Source: Nissolia schottii
Taxonomy: Eukaryota; Streptophyta; Magnoliopsida; Fabales; Fabaceae
Reading direction: 5' to 3'
Length of the DNA stretch: 64,000 nucleotides
Assembly: GCA_003254905.1 (NCBI GenBank)
Contig: QANU01006828.1
Coordinates: 625,886 to 689,885, forward strand
Shown: one piece after another, positions 43,960 through 58,088 of the stretch
Layout of the letters: every line of letters begins with the position of its first letter
Position numbering within the stretch: the stretch's first letter is position 1
The notes under the pieces: model-generated
The model's database searches: none
Seen by the model: only the letters and a program-made list of their open reading frames with translations
Told to the model about the DNA's origin: nothing
Translations under genes and position numbers: made by a program

Positions 43960-46946
43960 TATGATTCTGAATGTGATGATGAAGACATTTTTATTTATAT
44001 GGTTCTTGCCAAGGATTATCCTTTTTAAGATTTATTTATTTATTTATTATTAAAGTAACTTTTCTTTCTTTGTGTTAAATATTCAAATTTAAACCACAAT
44101 ATGGGCCCATATTCTATTGCTTTTTGGTTGAAGCCCAGTATTGTGTTTGTCCATCTATAGCCCAATGTTCTTACTAGCTAAAAATATAGGGCCCAATATT
44201 CTATTTTTTTTAATTCTATTCGATACCCAATATTCTACCATAGGGTGTGTTTTGGAAAGCAATCGTTTATTTTAATAATTATTTTTTAATGTAATTGATT
44301 ATATGAAAATTAATTTATATTTTAATACTTTAACTAAAAATTAAGATAATTTATTTTATTTAGATTGTATGAAAAGTTTGCTTTTGTATGATAAAATTAC
44401 AAAAAAATAGTGTGAAATAATTATTTATGTTATATAATATTTGATAATTAGGGTTAACTTGGTAAAAGTATTAAAAAATAATTTTTTAATCATAAAATCT
44501 TGCATAATGTCCAACTTTTAAGCTTAAGCTTATTTTCATAAAATAGTTTTTTTCCCTTACAAAACAACTTTAATTATTTTTTCATCTTTTATCCAATCAT
44601 CTTTAATTATTAGAAAACATTTTTTTTATGAAAAAAAAAATTTGTTTGTCCGCATTTCCAAACACATACTTAATACATAAGAATTTCATAATCTTATAGA
44701 TAGACAGAGAATACTTAGTAGAAATGAACTTTTTCTTATCTCAATACAATTTCTATTTATCCATTTGCATTACATAGAATCAAAATCATTCATTTGTAAT
44801 TGATAATATGGTTGCTGAAAAGAATATCCAAATACCAAATGTAAACATACATGATTTAAGTAGAGATTCATTAACAAATATAATAACAGGAGAAATCAGA
44901 TAGAGCAATCAAAATCGACACGGTATCTTACATAAATTAATCACAATGATGATTCGTAATTACGAGTGAGCCCACATGTGTACAAAGAGAGAAACTAGGA
45001 GCCTAGGATCAAATATGCCTTTTGCTGCCTAATGGAGATTGATTTTATACCAAGATTGAGATGTCAGGGTGGATAAGGGCAAAGCACGATAGAGAGAAGG
45101 AGGAATCTCCAAGAGAATTGTGATGGTGACGAGGGGTAAAATCGTCCAATATGGGGTTGGCTTCAAATAAACAGCAGAAAATTGAAGAGAGGAAGTACAA
45201 GTACGCTGTGATTGGTACCATATTCTCTCAACCCTATGGGATAGTTACATAATATTGTTATTGATATGAAAGTGATCAAGATCTATATATGTATAGGAAG
45301 GGAAATTTGTTGTTGCGTGATTCAAAAATTGATAGGGTTGTATTTATTACTAATATTGTGCAAAGTCATTGCCTAATTTTGTTGTGTTTCTAGGTGCCGC
45401 GATAATTAGCCGTGGATAAAATTAAGAATATAGGAAAAAATTTCAAAGAAAATAAAACATGTTATTTGTTTGGAAAATTACAAAAGTAGAGATGAAAAGT
45501 ACAAAAGGAGTGAAAGATTAAGAATGAATCTAGACGCTATACATTTATTTATACGTTGTCAATATCCTCGTTTGATTACCAAACATATACGGCAGCTTCT
45601 TTTTCTCCCTTATATGCAAACAAATTATAATTGGGTTATATGTACTTATTTTAGATGGAACTCGGTGTTTACTTACATGTTTATTCATTGATAAATGAAA
45701 TTTTAAAAAAGTTTACACTCATTTCACCTAATCCAATAATAAATAAATTATAAGTTAGTCCATATTTCATACAAAATGATTACACCTAATATCTCAAGAC
45801 AAATTAGACAAAAACAATTATCAAAAGAAGTCGCAGTCTATTATATTGAATTGAATGGTTTCTCTTGGACAATTCAAGATTTGACATTCACTATGGTTCA
45901 TTTATATTGGTCAACTGGACATATAGTTCAATGTTGAACTGAGTTTATGATGTCCAAGCACGTGTTACTGAATAGAACCCAATAAATGGAAAGCCCAATT
46001 TCACAAATGGATCCTTTGGATTTGGATTTTCCGAGTTGGAGAGCTCATCGTTAACTAGCACTAATGAGCCCATTAAACTTTTCCGGTTTTTGGGAATTCT
46101 AGTTTTGTACCAAAAATTTTCGAGTGCGATTTAATTATTACTTTCACCATACAATGAAATGAAGAAAATACTTTTTTCCCCTTTGGTGCATATACTTTTC
46201 AGGATGCATTAGTGCCACTTGCAAATATAATACAACAATACTAGGATTAGTTGGAAAACCGTGGCTTAAGAAGAACGTTTGTGCCTGATCACTAATTGAG
46301 ATAACACTAAACTATGCAACATTGAAATTAGAGCTAATAAAGAAAAGTTCCATTAAATTAATAGTTAGTTAGTTACATAAAACAAAAGGTGAGATTCGCC
46401 TATAAATAATTTCAGTAATCACTAATAACTTAACCATTCCTCATGTACATATGTTTGTGATAAACAAGTAGTACAATGTGACACTAATATTCTTTTGTTC
46501 ACAGAACAAAAAGACTATTATCGTTTCATCAGTGTTCAATCTAGTTTTCATCATTCGTTGACTATTTGCCATTAATTAATTAACCAACCTCAAATGAAGT
46601 CCTCAATAGAATAGAAAGACATTTGAGAACATCATGTAAAATGGTGATAATAAATTAATTTTTTTCTTAAATATTTTTCCATTGAAATATAATAGTGTAC
46701 AAGGATGACACAAGGAGAATTACTAAAAAGGGAGAGATAAAGACAAACACGTTGAAGGGAAATACAGAGCAAAGTGCTTGCAAAGACAAAAGGGATTTAA
46801 CAAAAGACTCCCTTGTCTTGAAAAGAGATTAGAGACTTGAATCTATATTAATCCACTATCTTCCCATTATTATTATTATTATATTATATACTTAGCAGCA
46901 TCATTGCATCAACTCATTTTTCTTCAATTATCTTCTTTGCATTAAC
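43960..46946. other. Intergenic, no gene seen
   Basis: The start is the probable promoter of the Cys-rich gene. A slightly GC-richer patch at 44980-45230 (GAGCCCACATGTG, GTGATGGTGACGAGGGG) resembles promoter or leader sequence but has no ORF. The frame at 45470-45691 has no recognisable feature. Confidence 0.5.
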
Positions 46947-49900
46947 TCAAACAGTGGGGTTGCTCCTGAATGATCCAAGAGCCTTAGCTGCACCTGCCCT
47001 CAATATAAATTGGTGGTAGAAGGCTGCAATTGCTGCCCCAATGAATGGTCCTACCCAAAAGATCCACTGAAACAAACCACAAGGAAACAATATAGTATTA
47101 GACTAAAAGTTGCAACATATTCTTTACATAATATTATTTAAAAAGACTAGGACAAAGAGTCTCAACACAGTAATAAGATAAGGTTGTTGCCTTGTGACCA
47201 AGTCATCACAAATTCAAATCTTGGAAATAGACTCTTCACATTTGAGAATAAGGCTACATACATTTATCCTTCCCAGATCGTATCAGGCGGTACCATTGTG
47301 CGCTAGGTCGGCATTTTAATATAATAAAAATTAGCAAGTTGATGTTGAATTCAAGGAAAATGGTATATACTCACATGATCATCCCAGGCCTTCTCTTGGT
47401 TGTAGATAACAGCAGCACCAAGACTCCTTGCAGGGTTAATGCCAGTGCCAGTGACCGGGATGGTGGCCAAATGAACCATGAACACAGCAAATCCAATTGG
47501 AAGTGGAGCCAAAACCTTCATATTTACACGAACAAATCATAATAAGAAATTGGATGGCATTGAATTAAAGCAACAAACTTTCTCAAGATGAAAAAGTTGT
47601 GCCAAACATGTGACTCCAAAATAGTTATTATCAAAATAATAATAATAATGAAAATGAGAATCTAAGTAAGTAATTAGAAGGTGAGTACAGGAACCAAAAG
47701 ATGATAATGACAAATGAGGATGAAGGTGCAAACTCCTCACTAGATTTGCAACATTGAGGAAAATAACTTTTGAGCATCATTGACACCAATTATGTTCGCT
47801 TTAATTTTGGACCTTGAAACACAATGCCACGCTATGACTTTAACAAAGATACGTTATGCTTTCAAGGGCCAAGATTAAAGAAAAGCAAAGCATGATGGAC
47901 ATTTTTTTTAACTAAAGTAGAATCCACTTTCCTTAGAAGAAAACATGAAATTAGATAAGATTCACATGATGTTGATGGACCTTGAAAATCAACCATCACC
48001 ACAAAATTATAGAAATTAATGGACCCCAATTTGTTCATGGGCATCGTATCATTTCACTTCATTAAAATCACAATGCATTTGGTAATTGTAGGTGGAAGAA
48101 AAAGATGGGTAATCACCACCATAGGATGCCTAGATGAATCAAAAAATGTATCAATTAAGAAATGAATTATGCCCAAAGGAAAAAGGTTACCCACTTTCTT
48201 GTTTTTGAAAACTTAACAATTAATGTAGTAGTAGAAAGCAAGGAATGCCAAGCCTAATAAAGTGGAAAAGAATTCCATCAACATTGAATACTGTGTGACC
48301 AACCTAGCTTTTTTTTCTTGAGGATGAAGAAGTCTCGAGAAAAAGTATTGAAAGGAAGAGGAAAAGAAAGTTAGTTTCCGATCTTTCCGATCTCAAAAAG
48401 GGATTCAATTGGATGAGAACTTGAACTGATTTATGAAGGATGAACCGGTTTAGATTATAATAAAATTACTCATGTAACATGTTCATTAAAAATGAAGCTG
48501 CTAACACTATTTTGTTGATGAAGAAAGCTATTAACACACTATTATTAATGATTAAATGAGTACATATATGTTGACTCTCCTCAAAACTATTTATGAAAAT
48601 GGAAACTGCATGATAATAACATGATCTGTACTTCATCAATTCAATGGGGAGAAAATAATTGAGTGGCAGCATGTACAACTTATATAAAAGGAATTGCCAA
48701 ATTTTCAAATAATTGTGAAGGTTACTGAAATAGGAAAACCAAATTGGTTGTAGAGTGATAACATACATCATTTCTATAAATACAACAAATTTATCCAAAA
48801 ATAAAGGTAATCTATTATAGGCTCTCAGGTGCTTTAAAGTTATAATGCCACTCTAACCTATTAAAATTTCACTCGGAAGGATTAGATATCTAAAACTAGC
48901 TAAAGTCACTTTCACAAATTTTATAATTTTCCTTATCAATAGCCGATAATAATGGTATGACACAACATCTCACAAAATAACTACAAAACTCTAGTTTGTA
49001 ACTTAGCATATACTATTCCCTTAAGCATTTGCTACCAAGTGAACCTTCAAATTTGAATCTCAAGTTGTCAGTATTGGTCAAGTTTGTCCTCATGTTATGA
49101 AAATGGTCATATTAATTTCCTAAATTATCAAAAGCAAATCAAGTTGATCATTTGACATTGATCAAATTAGTTTTTTCCAAAGATAGGCATATTTTTTATA
49201 ACATTAAAAACTAATTTGATCATTTTCATATCCTGAGGATGAATTGGACCCACGATGATAACTTAAGCGACAAATTTGAAGATTTACTCATTTGCTACCC
49301 GCACAACTCAGGGAGCAAAATCTTCTTCGAAGTTACACCTAGCCAGAACATACAAATAGCCAAAAGCAGAACATAAATAATAACATAACAAACGAGTGAA
49401 TGAACTGAATTCATACCGGGACATGAGAGTCTCTAGCATTCCTCTTAGGGTCAGTGGCAGAGAAGACAGTGTAGACCAAAACAAAGGTTCCAATGATCTC
49501 AGCACCCAAGCCAGTGCCAGTGCTGTAACCATCATTGAGCTCATTGGCACCACCACCATACCTGTTGTAGTGAGCCTTCTGGAAAGCCTTCACCAACCCA
49601 ACACCACTGATAGCACCCAAGCACTGAGCCACAATGTACATTATGGCTCTGATCAAAGACACCTTTCTAGCCAGGAACAGCCCAAATGTCACTGCTGGGT
49701 TTATGTGACCCCCTGCATTGGACACAAGGGAAATAAAAATCAAAACTTTTTTAACAAGAACTTGCTACCAAATGACGGGTCTACGTATAAATATATGCTT
49801 TCAACCAAGAAAACAAAGACCAAAAACACCAAAATCCTTTGTTTTTGGAGGCAGAGAAAAAGACCCTTTTGAATTTGAAGAACATCACTATTTCTCATTA

Positions 49901-50697
49901 GGAAAATATCCACAGCCAAAACTTAAAAATTGCTTCTTCTTCTTTTGCTGAAAAAATTATGCTTAGGTAATTTTCGAAAAATAACTAGAATCTCAGCAAA
50001 ATTCCCCTTTTTTTTTAATCTTAGCTTTGTCAGCTTAAGCTAAAAAGAGTTCATTAAAAAAACAAAAACAAAAACAAAAAAACATGATTTTAGTCTCTCA
50101 ACTCTATAAAAGTTAAATCTTTTAGCCATTTATTTTATTTAGAAGCCTAAACAAACACACACTTAAAAAGGGGTGGAGAATCAAAGATCAGAGAATGAAA
50201 CTTTCCTCGATGGGAATGCTAAGAGACTAGAAAAGAAGAGGGGGGGGGGGAAATATAAAAGGGGATGAAGATCAAAGGTGAGAACTTTAAAGACATGCAG
50301 CTGAAAAAAACAACAAAAATGGAAAGTCCAAGACTCGATTTTTATTTGCAATGAAGGAAGCAAAGAAAACAGAAATGGTTGAAAACCCACCAGAGATTCC
50401 AGCAGTGCAGTAAACAAGGATGAAGATCATGCCACCAAAGGCCCAAGCAATCCCCAAAATGCCGACCCCACCACACACATCGCCCCCGGCCTTGGTGTCA
50501 CTCTGGCTCTTGTAGCCAATCACAGTGAGCACCGTTATGTAGAGGAAGAGGAGCGTGGCTATGAACTCTGCTATGAGTGCCCTGTAGAAGGACCACTTTG
50601 TCAGCTCCTCTGCATCTATGAGTGGTGCTGGTGGAGGGTCTTGGTAGTCCTTTGCAGAGAAGGAGCCACGCTCAGCAACTTCAAAGTCCTTGGCCAT
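46947..50697 (-). CDS. PIP2: Plasma-membrane intrinsic protein aquaporin, PIP2 subgroup
   Basis: Four exons on the minus strand (50697-50391, 49712-49417, 47515-47375 and 47066-46947) join in phase to 287 residues, the usual PIP2 length and exon layout. NPA boxes are at 107-109 ([11 protein letters not shown]) and 228-230 ([11 protein letters not shown]). The ar/R filter F87, H216, T225 and R231 is the water-selective PIP set. Loop A has C75. Loop B S121, loop D H199 and the C-terminal S280 and S283 match the known phosphorylation and pH-gating residues. The short N-terminus ([20 protein letters not shown]) and the longer C-terminus ending GSFRSNPTV mark PIP2 rather than PIP1. Role: water (and possibly H2O2) transport across the plasma membrane as tetramers. 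Intron 2 is long (~1.9 kb). Confidence 0.96.
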
Positions 50698-53270
50698 TTC
50701 AAAATTTGTTGTGACTGTTAATGGCGAGGAATCAAGCAAGGGAGCAGAATGAGGTATGAGAACCAAAGAAAGGGAGAGGGAGAGCGTTTGTGTTGGTGCC
50801 TGGTGGTGTGAGGAAAGGTGAGGAGGGAGAGGGGGTATATATGGTAGTGGTGGAGTACTGTGGATAGCGCATTTGATTTGATTAATAGTGCTCTCTAATA
50901 AACAATGATTATGTTTTTCGTTAACACCTATAATAATCGACTCACATCACTTCAAGTTTATTTGAGGTGACAGAAAGAGAGAGGGATGGAGAAATTAGAT
51001 TAAATTTTTAATTTGATTTTTAAATAAAGAGTTTTGTTAATAAAATGTTAAAGAATTTATAGGAAGTGATGATATATTAAAAAAATAAAAATATGAAATC
51101 TTTAATATTAAAAATTAAATTTTATTTTATTTTAAATTATTTTATAAACATTCTTAAAACACTTATTAACCTAACGCTTAACTTAAGAGGAAAAAAAATT
51201 TGTTTTGGTAAGATTTATAGTATGCTTGAAGAATTGATAAGCACAACTAAAATCGATTTTGACTTCCGTAAGAATTTTCTTTTTTTTTTTTCATTTTTAA
51301 GAGCACAAATTTTTTTTAAACATTTGGAACAAAATATTAAACATGCACTTAAACATTTAAGTGATCCTAAAATATAAAAGGAGGTGACTAATTTTGTAAG
51401 GGATCAAAATGTTATCATATTGAATAATGAGAAACCTTCAGTGAATTTTTAAGATATGAGACTAAGAATGTTAAAAAAAAAATCATAATTGAGAAAAATG
51501 TGTTCTCATCTTTAGAAAAATATTATAAGTTATAGGCTATATGTTAATTAATTGTGAGAAAAATTGAGATTACTCTCTATTAATATTCATGGTTCTTAAA
51601 TATTATTTGAAGGTAAAATAGTACATATCTTTAACCACTAGAGTATACATAAAAAATAAAAATAAAAAATAAAAAAACCACTAGAGTACCAAAATGGACT
51701 AAGGATAATATACATGATGTTATGAGTTTAAAGTTCAAGTCAAAAGATACAAAATTTTGACTTTTTTTTTCTTCAACACTCATAGGTGTTTAGATTATTT
51801 TATATTATATTATATATATATATATATATATTCAAATAATATTTTTGATATAATATAATAAAAAAAATGAGACAAGACCAAAAAAATGGATCATAATGGA
51901 AGTGCAATGTGATCTCCAACAACTTTTTTGCAATGTAAGGTTTGAAAACTTACTCATCTCTTCAAGAAAAATTTTACTTAACCATTGTACTTGACTTAAA
52001 ATTACATAGATAATCCTTATAATCAAAGTAAGATAAGATGAAATGTAATCATATAATAAAAACTAGATTAGTATAATATAGTGCTTATAATTTATAAACA
52101 TGTATATTTAGCACCTCTTCATAAACAAAGCAATTAGCAATAATAAGCTTTTTAGTTTGCTTTTCGCTTTCACCAACTTTGACATATGACTTTGCCGCAC
52201 CACCACCACCACCTCCCCTCCCACTCCCTTCGTTTCTATTTGGTTCCTTTGTATTTTTATGTTGCTTTGTTTGTTTTGTCATTATTTTCTGTCTAGAATC
52301 TTCCATGAGTATGGCTTTTTGGCTGTTTCCTTTCAATTCACGGGGTAATATATTTCATTTTGGCAAGTTGGTGACTATTTTTGCCACTTAATCCTTTGAG
52401 TTCAAGGTTTTTTCATGTTTTTGGAATGTGCTAAAAAAATTTGTTGTAAGAATATAGTTTGATGATAGAAATTTCTCTTGAAAAAGCTGTTTAATAAGCA
52501 GCACAGAAATTTAAAAATAAAAAATGATGCGTTGATATATGATTGAATATTACTCTTTGATATAGACCATTTTGTAATATCTAGATTAAGAATGTCATTA
52601 AGAGGATTAAGCATAAGTAATCACTTGTCTTGAGTTTGACCACCAAGGAATTGACATAGGATGGTGTCTTAGATACGCTCTGGGTGGGTCCAAACGGAGA
52701 CAAGAGGGAAACTATGAGAGGTCATAGATTGAGGGACTTTGGATCTTGTCCCCACATCCCCAAGATGTTATGGGGATCCATTCCAAGGCCTTTTGGTCTA
52801 GGAAGCATGGTCTTGAAAGACGCCCTCGCCGCAGTGATGAACCCATCAGAAGTCAAACCTTGGTGTTGGGGTTTCCCCTGTACGCCCTAATCTAGGTTGC
52901 TGAGCCTTTTTCTCAACCCTTTTCCCTTATATCATTTAAGTACCCATACACAATGACCAAAGCAAAGAAGACAAAATTAGGTGGTTTTGTGTATACTGGA
53001 AATATTGGGTGAGAGTTCTATAGAGAAAAAAGAAACATGATAGTGACACATCCTAGGAAAGTTGGCAAGCACGAGGACCCACGCAAAAAAAAAGGGTCTC
53101 GTTCTACGCACCCTGACGGTGACATATCCACCCTAAAAACCAAGGGCAAAACGCAACCCAAAGTAAGAGGAAAATAAGAAAAAGAGAGGGAACGAATGAG
53201 AGACAGTTGAACAACAACACACAACAGCAACAAGTGTATAGAATCACACATAGCAAGATCCATCTAGGAA
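50698..53270. other. Intergenic; GC-richer non-host patch at 52.62-53.27 kb
   Basis: 50.70-50.88 kb is the aquaporin 5' UTR/promoter. 50.9-52.6 kb is AT-rich with a short TA run near 51806-51830 and no gene. 52620-53270 is less AT-rich and has a 68 residue frame (52684-52890) without recognised domain. It continues across the solo LTR into 56499-56620 and may be part of an older repeat. Confidence 0.45.
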
Positions 53271-53275
53271 AAACA

Positions 53276-56200
53276 TGAAACACCCTAGCTAACTGTTTAC
53301 CCGTACGTAGTAAACAAAGCTCATTAGGTTGTTGTCTACCTGGTCGGAATACCTTAGTCCATAGTAATCTTTTGAAAATAGTCATTGCTCATAAAATAAG
53401 GACCCGTTGTAAACTTTTGCTTGCATCATATTAATAATAACATAGAGTCATGCGTTGGAAATAAATCAATATACCAAAGCGGATGACATTAGGATAAATA
53501 GAACATGTAATATACATTCAGTGGGTCCACCATACATAGTCACATTACTGTATACATAATATGTACATAGATCAAAATGACACATACAGAATCCCAAAAT
53601 ACACAGCATCAAAATACAAGGACTACTGGAATGCTACACAGTAAGCCCTTGGCAAAACATAATCCTCTATCTAGCTCCTAGCCGCTCATGGCTCATCAGG
53701 CGGCTCTTCTGCATCCTCAAAATAAGAGTCATCCTCTTCTGTCCCTGAAGTCATAAAACAGTGGGGAATGAGAACGGTAGGTTCTCAGTGGAAATAACCT
53801 TAGTTCCTGAGTCGTACATCAGATTATGTCGGACTTCAGGCCGCTCAGAGATCTCTAGTGAACATACATACTAATCAGCCTACTATTTATTATCTTGCCT
53901 ATCTGAACGGCTTTAGCAGCATTAACATGTGACATGGGAACTATTCTTGCTTACTACATTCTCGTGCTGATTAACAGTTCGTGAATATACTTAACCGTCT
54001 CGAGCGTGCTCTTGACGGTACGGCATAACAGCAGAAATTGAATTGAATAACGGCATGTAATCAGAATACATTCAGCATAACCGAGTCATCAGAATAAACA
54101 TCACATCATCCAATACAGACATAGCAGAATTCAGCAGAATACAGACATAACAGAATTCAGCAGAATATAAACATAACAGAATTCAGCAGAATACATATCA
54201 CAGAATCATCAACATAACCATGACAGAATGAGCAGCATAACATGTCCAGCAGAATGTAACAGAGTAACAGCATTTAACAGCATAACAGAATACAGCAGTG
54301 CAGCAGAATACAGCAGTATAACAGCATAGGTGTTATTCCCACCATAATAATGTCCTCTGTTGACACTAGTATGACGGAATAACCTCACACCCTCAGTATA
54401 GGCCGACACTGTCCTGACCTTACTGCGGTGGGCTTCCACCTGCCGTGTGCCCCTAGGGACCCCTCGACAGTGGGCTGGTATTGTACCCCCACCTAAGCTT
54501 GCCCCCGTACGACAATGCATAGGCGTGGTAACCGCACACCTCCAGGTATGCCATCTCGACACCACCTGTGGCGGGCTTCCATCTTCAGTATGTCTATCCG
54601 ACCTACTGAAATGGGCTTGTTATTTGGCTCTCGTGATCACGGCCTCAGCAGCATGTGGCATATAGCCAATTTCAGTATTGGGCATCTAGCCCTTTTCAGT
54701 ATGTGGCATATAGCCATGTTTCAGCAGTATGGGCATTGGCCCTAGTTCAGCAGTATTGGGCATTGGCCCTGATTCAGCAGTTCAGCAGTAATTCAGCATT
54801 TTGTACCTGCAGCATGGCATACTTGTTCCCTATGGTTCATTTCAGCATCTTTCCTTATTTCAGAGTTAATTATCATATCTTTAACTAGGTGTCTCAGAGT
54901 ACATGGCATATCACCTATTTCAACATAATTTACCAATAACATGCATATTCCATCTTAATTCATAACATACAGCATATACGTGCATACAATTCAGCCATCA
55001 ATCATCATACAACATCAAATACCATACTATGAGCCTCAAGAGGGTACCATCAGCTTTTCTTAGTCTCAAGCCGCTCAGCGAAAACTGAGGTTCGCTCAGC
55101 GGTTTGGACCTTGGCGCTCAGCGATAAAGGTTGCATCGCTCAGCGGTACCAACCTTATCGCTCAGCGACTGCACTTTCTCGAGCCTTCTTCCACCGCCTT
55201 AATTTCAAAATATCTTTTCACCTTTCCACGTTGGCCATGTCTCGCTCAGCGGTGCCTGAGGCGTCGCTCAGCGACCCCTGTTCGAGACATGCAAACCGAA
55301 TTGCCATTCTCTTCCATTTTCTTCCATTCTCTTCCATGGCACCCTACATGAGTCTCACACATGATTCAAGCATAATAATCACATATAATCAAGGTCACAA
55401 GACCCTTCAGAATTGTCTCCCTAAGTCCTAACATCATTTCTAATAATTATGTCCATAATCTCATTTTCACATACATACACATACAAGCATGCAACACTCA
55501 TCCATCATCAAAGAGATGAGGAACTAGGGTTACCCACTTCCTCAAGAGCTTCTTGATGCTAGTAGAAAAGGAAACTATGATGCTAGTAGAAAAGGAAACC
55601 AAGCCTTGCTTGGTTACTTGAAGTTTCTTGACCTAGAATGAAAACTTGACATAATTAGGGTAAAGAAGGATTATGGAAACTTGGCTTTGTACCAAGGGAT
55701 GGAAACTCACCCACAACTCTTCCTAGTCTCCCTTGGATGCTTAGAAATGAATTTGAATGATGGAAAGATGAACTTGAAGCTTCCTTGAGTTCTTTGTCAA
55801 GAAAGAAGAAAACCCTAAGTTATGGAGATTAGGGTTATTGAACTTGTTTCTCTTGCTTTCCCTTGAAGAGAATTTCTTAACCTTGATGTTAGCTTGCCTT
55901 CTTTATAGATTTGAAAGTGATTGATGATGATGAGAACAAGAGATGATGGTTAAACTTTGATGGAGCTTAGGTGAAGTTTTAGGTTTAGAAACTTAGGAGA
56001 AAAATGAAAATGAAAAACTTGGAGGATATGTGTGTGTATTTTCGGGTTGCATGGGGAAGGAAGGGCAGCCGTGCCTTTTCTTGGTCTCTTGGCCATTGAT
56101 ATTTCCAATTTTGCCCTTAGTGTATTTTAGGTTATGTTTGTTCATTAATTGTTTATGTCCGGATATCCTAAAAATATTCCGGGCATACCGTTTGACCTAT

Positions 56201-56493
56201 TAATTATCCTGGTTAATATTAAAATCTTAGATGACATATTCTTACATTTAATTTCATGTTCATTTATTTTACAGACTCCTGTGAGTCGTAAGGAAATTAC
56301 AATAAAACCCTAATTTCGATCTGAACGTCACCGGACGCCACAAGATCGGCAAAGAATTATTTTTAATTAATATTACAGAAATAAAATTAATATTTGAATT
56401 TTATTCATTTTATCTTGCCTTTTCCTTATTATTATATTTTTAATTTTGCCTTAAAGAGCATTTTAAATTGGAGGAAAAAGTCGGGTTGTTACA
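53276..56493 (-). mobile_element. Solo LTR of an LTR retrotransposon (probably Ty3/Gypsy), ~3.2 kb
   Basis: The plus-strand segment begins TGAAACACCC and ends GGTTGTTACA, so read on the minus strand it runs from TGTAACAACCC to GGGTGTTTCA with the TG...CA ends of an LTR. It is flanked by a perfect 5 bp duplication AAACA (53271-53275 and 56494-56498). No gag or pol region and no second LTR are present, so it is a solo LTR left by recombination. The interior has several short tandem repeats, with CAGCAGAATACAG-type and CGCTCAGCG-type motifs. The GGGTGTTTCA-like end resembles Ty3/Gypsy chromovirus LTRs, an inference only. Intact ends and target duplication suggest a moderate to young age. Confidence 0.85.
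54110..54330. repeat. Short tandem repeats of CAGAATTCAGCAGAATACA type within the solo LTR
   Basis: Several ~30 bp units (AACAGAATTCAGCAGAATA) are followed by shorter CAGCAGAATA / AACAGCATA repeats. Confidence 0.85.
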
Positions 56494-56498
56494 AAACA

Positions 56499-57580
56499 CA
56501 ACACTCTGAGGGCGTCTCTGAGGATCACTCAGCCTTGCTTCCTAGAGCTGAGAACTGTAACCATTCTCATAAGGGCTTGGAGTAGGGGAACAAGATCGTT
56601 CACCCCTCAAATCCATCCCTCATAGCATTCCTTTTTCTTTTTCCTATTTTCATTCCTCAAATCTCAAAACAAGTATACGAACTCAAAATCTCACTCGTCA
56701 TCTCATCATTTATGCTTTAAACATGTTTATCCAAAACGATTTAAATCGCTCATAAATGTCGTTGATGAGTAACGTATAAATTTAGATTATTTGTAAATTC
56801 TGTGACGTTAGCATAACATGCCTGTTTTCTATAAACTTTCCTTAGAAAAATAAAATAAAAATTCTATTCTTATTGCCAAAAGTTACTTTACATATCAGAT
56901 TCTACCTGTAAACTTTTGAATATAAAGTTTTAATATGTTTCGATTTACGTTAAAGTTATTGCACAAATTAATTGGCTGGATAGATATATGTTGAATTTAG
57001 ATCTCGTGTCAAATTTTAGTTAAAGTAATCCTATAACTTTCATCTTTTATAGAAATGGGTGGGGTTAGCAAAATTTGTTTAATGAAGACAAAGAAATGCG
57101 CTTATCATCATCACCCAAAAAAGTTATGCACTTATAAATTGTGTTTGGTATTTAAGATATGAGAAGAGAGGTACAAAAATAAATAAAATTTTTTTTATAT
57201 CACACTAAAATTGAAATAGAGAAAATAAAAAAACTTGTCTTAGAAGACATAAAATTGGAACACGGATAAAAAAAAATTCCTATCATTCTATTAATGTGTT
57301 TAGTATCGAACTCAAATGAATGTTTTTACTTTATTTTTTAATAATTAAATTTATTTTATAAATTAACAATATCTATATCTATAAATATTAATGAGTTAAT
57401 AATCTATTTAGTTATTGTCTAAAAAAATAATTAAATTATTTAAAAATTACTTAGAATAATATCATAAATGTTTAAAAATTACTTAAAATAACTATGGACT
57501 AATCTATTATTTTTCAAGTTGAGGGTCAATTAACATAAAAGTGTAAAGTTTAGGGTTAAAGAGGGTATTAATCCAATATT
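56499..57580. other. Intergenic, no gene seen
   Basis: The first ~120 bp is GC-richer and continues the patch interrupted by the solo LTR. The rest is AT-rich spacer. Confidence 0.45.
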
Positions 57581-57589
57581 AATATTGAC

Positions 57590-57790
57590 GTGAAGGACTG
57601 GTTTGGTGAAGTGAATGGCGACTCGGTGTGGATGATATATAGACAACATCGTCAGTGCCACTTCCGTGGAGGCATTGAGATCAGTCTCTTCCCCGTGAAG
57701 AGCGAGTTCACTCATTCGTTCATGTATCCAATCCAATTCATTGGCATGGTTGAGCCTTTCGCTTTTAATTGAAACAAAATGGCGTAGCTG
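57590..57790 (-). pseudogene. Coding-like relic, unrecognised
   Basis: On the minus strand a continuous frame reads KSERLNHANELDWIHERMSE, LALHGEETDLNASTEVALTM, LSIYHPHRVAIHFTKPVLHV. Its base composition is clearly above the very AT-rich surroundings and amino-acid use looks protein-like. There is no plausible start, and the frame runs into AT-rich sequence. It is probably an exon relic or captured fragment. No family recognised. Confidence 0.3.
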
Positions 57791-57952
57791 TTATTGCTTG
57801 TTTGATTCTACTCTACTTCCACAATATTTTATGATTATTCATAGGTTGCTCCTTTTTCATTTTTGGCTAAGGAACAAAACAGGTGGATTCGTGACATTAA
57901 AGTAATGACACCTAATTATCAAAGATAAACTTTATTTTTATTTAACACAAAT

Positions 57953-58088
57953 TTAATGCGTCATTCTTAAACACGCTTACAATAAAAATAAGTTTTACTT
58001 GACTAAATTCACAAATACTTAGTAAAATACAGTATAAATATAATAAAACTTATTTTTATTATAAGTGTGTCAAAATATAATGTGTTAT
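57953..58088. mobile_element. MITE hairpin related to the 8.3 kb element
   Basis: Inverted ends: the left arm has CTTACAATAAAAATAAGTTTT, and the right arm in reverse complement has CTTATAATAAAAATAAGTTTT. The arms are ~45 bp and imperfect, with outer ends TTAATGCGTCATTCTTAAAC and ATAACACATTATATTTTGAC. Non-coding, ~136 bp. Confidence 0.7.

Noticed and set aside
52085-52391. Pro-rich plus frame and Gly-rich minus frame
   Set aside because: Both derive from a single CACCACCACCACC-type simple repeat.
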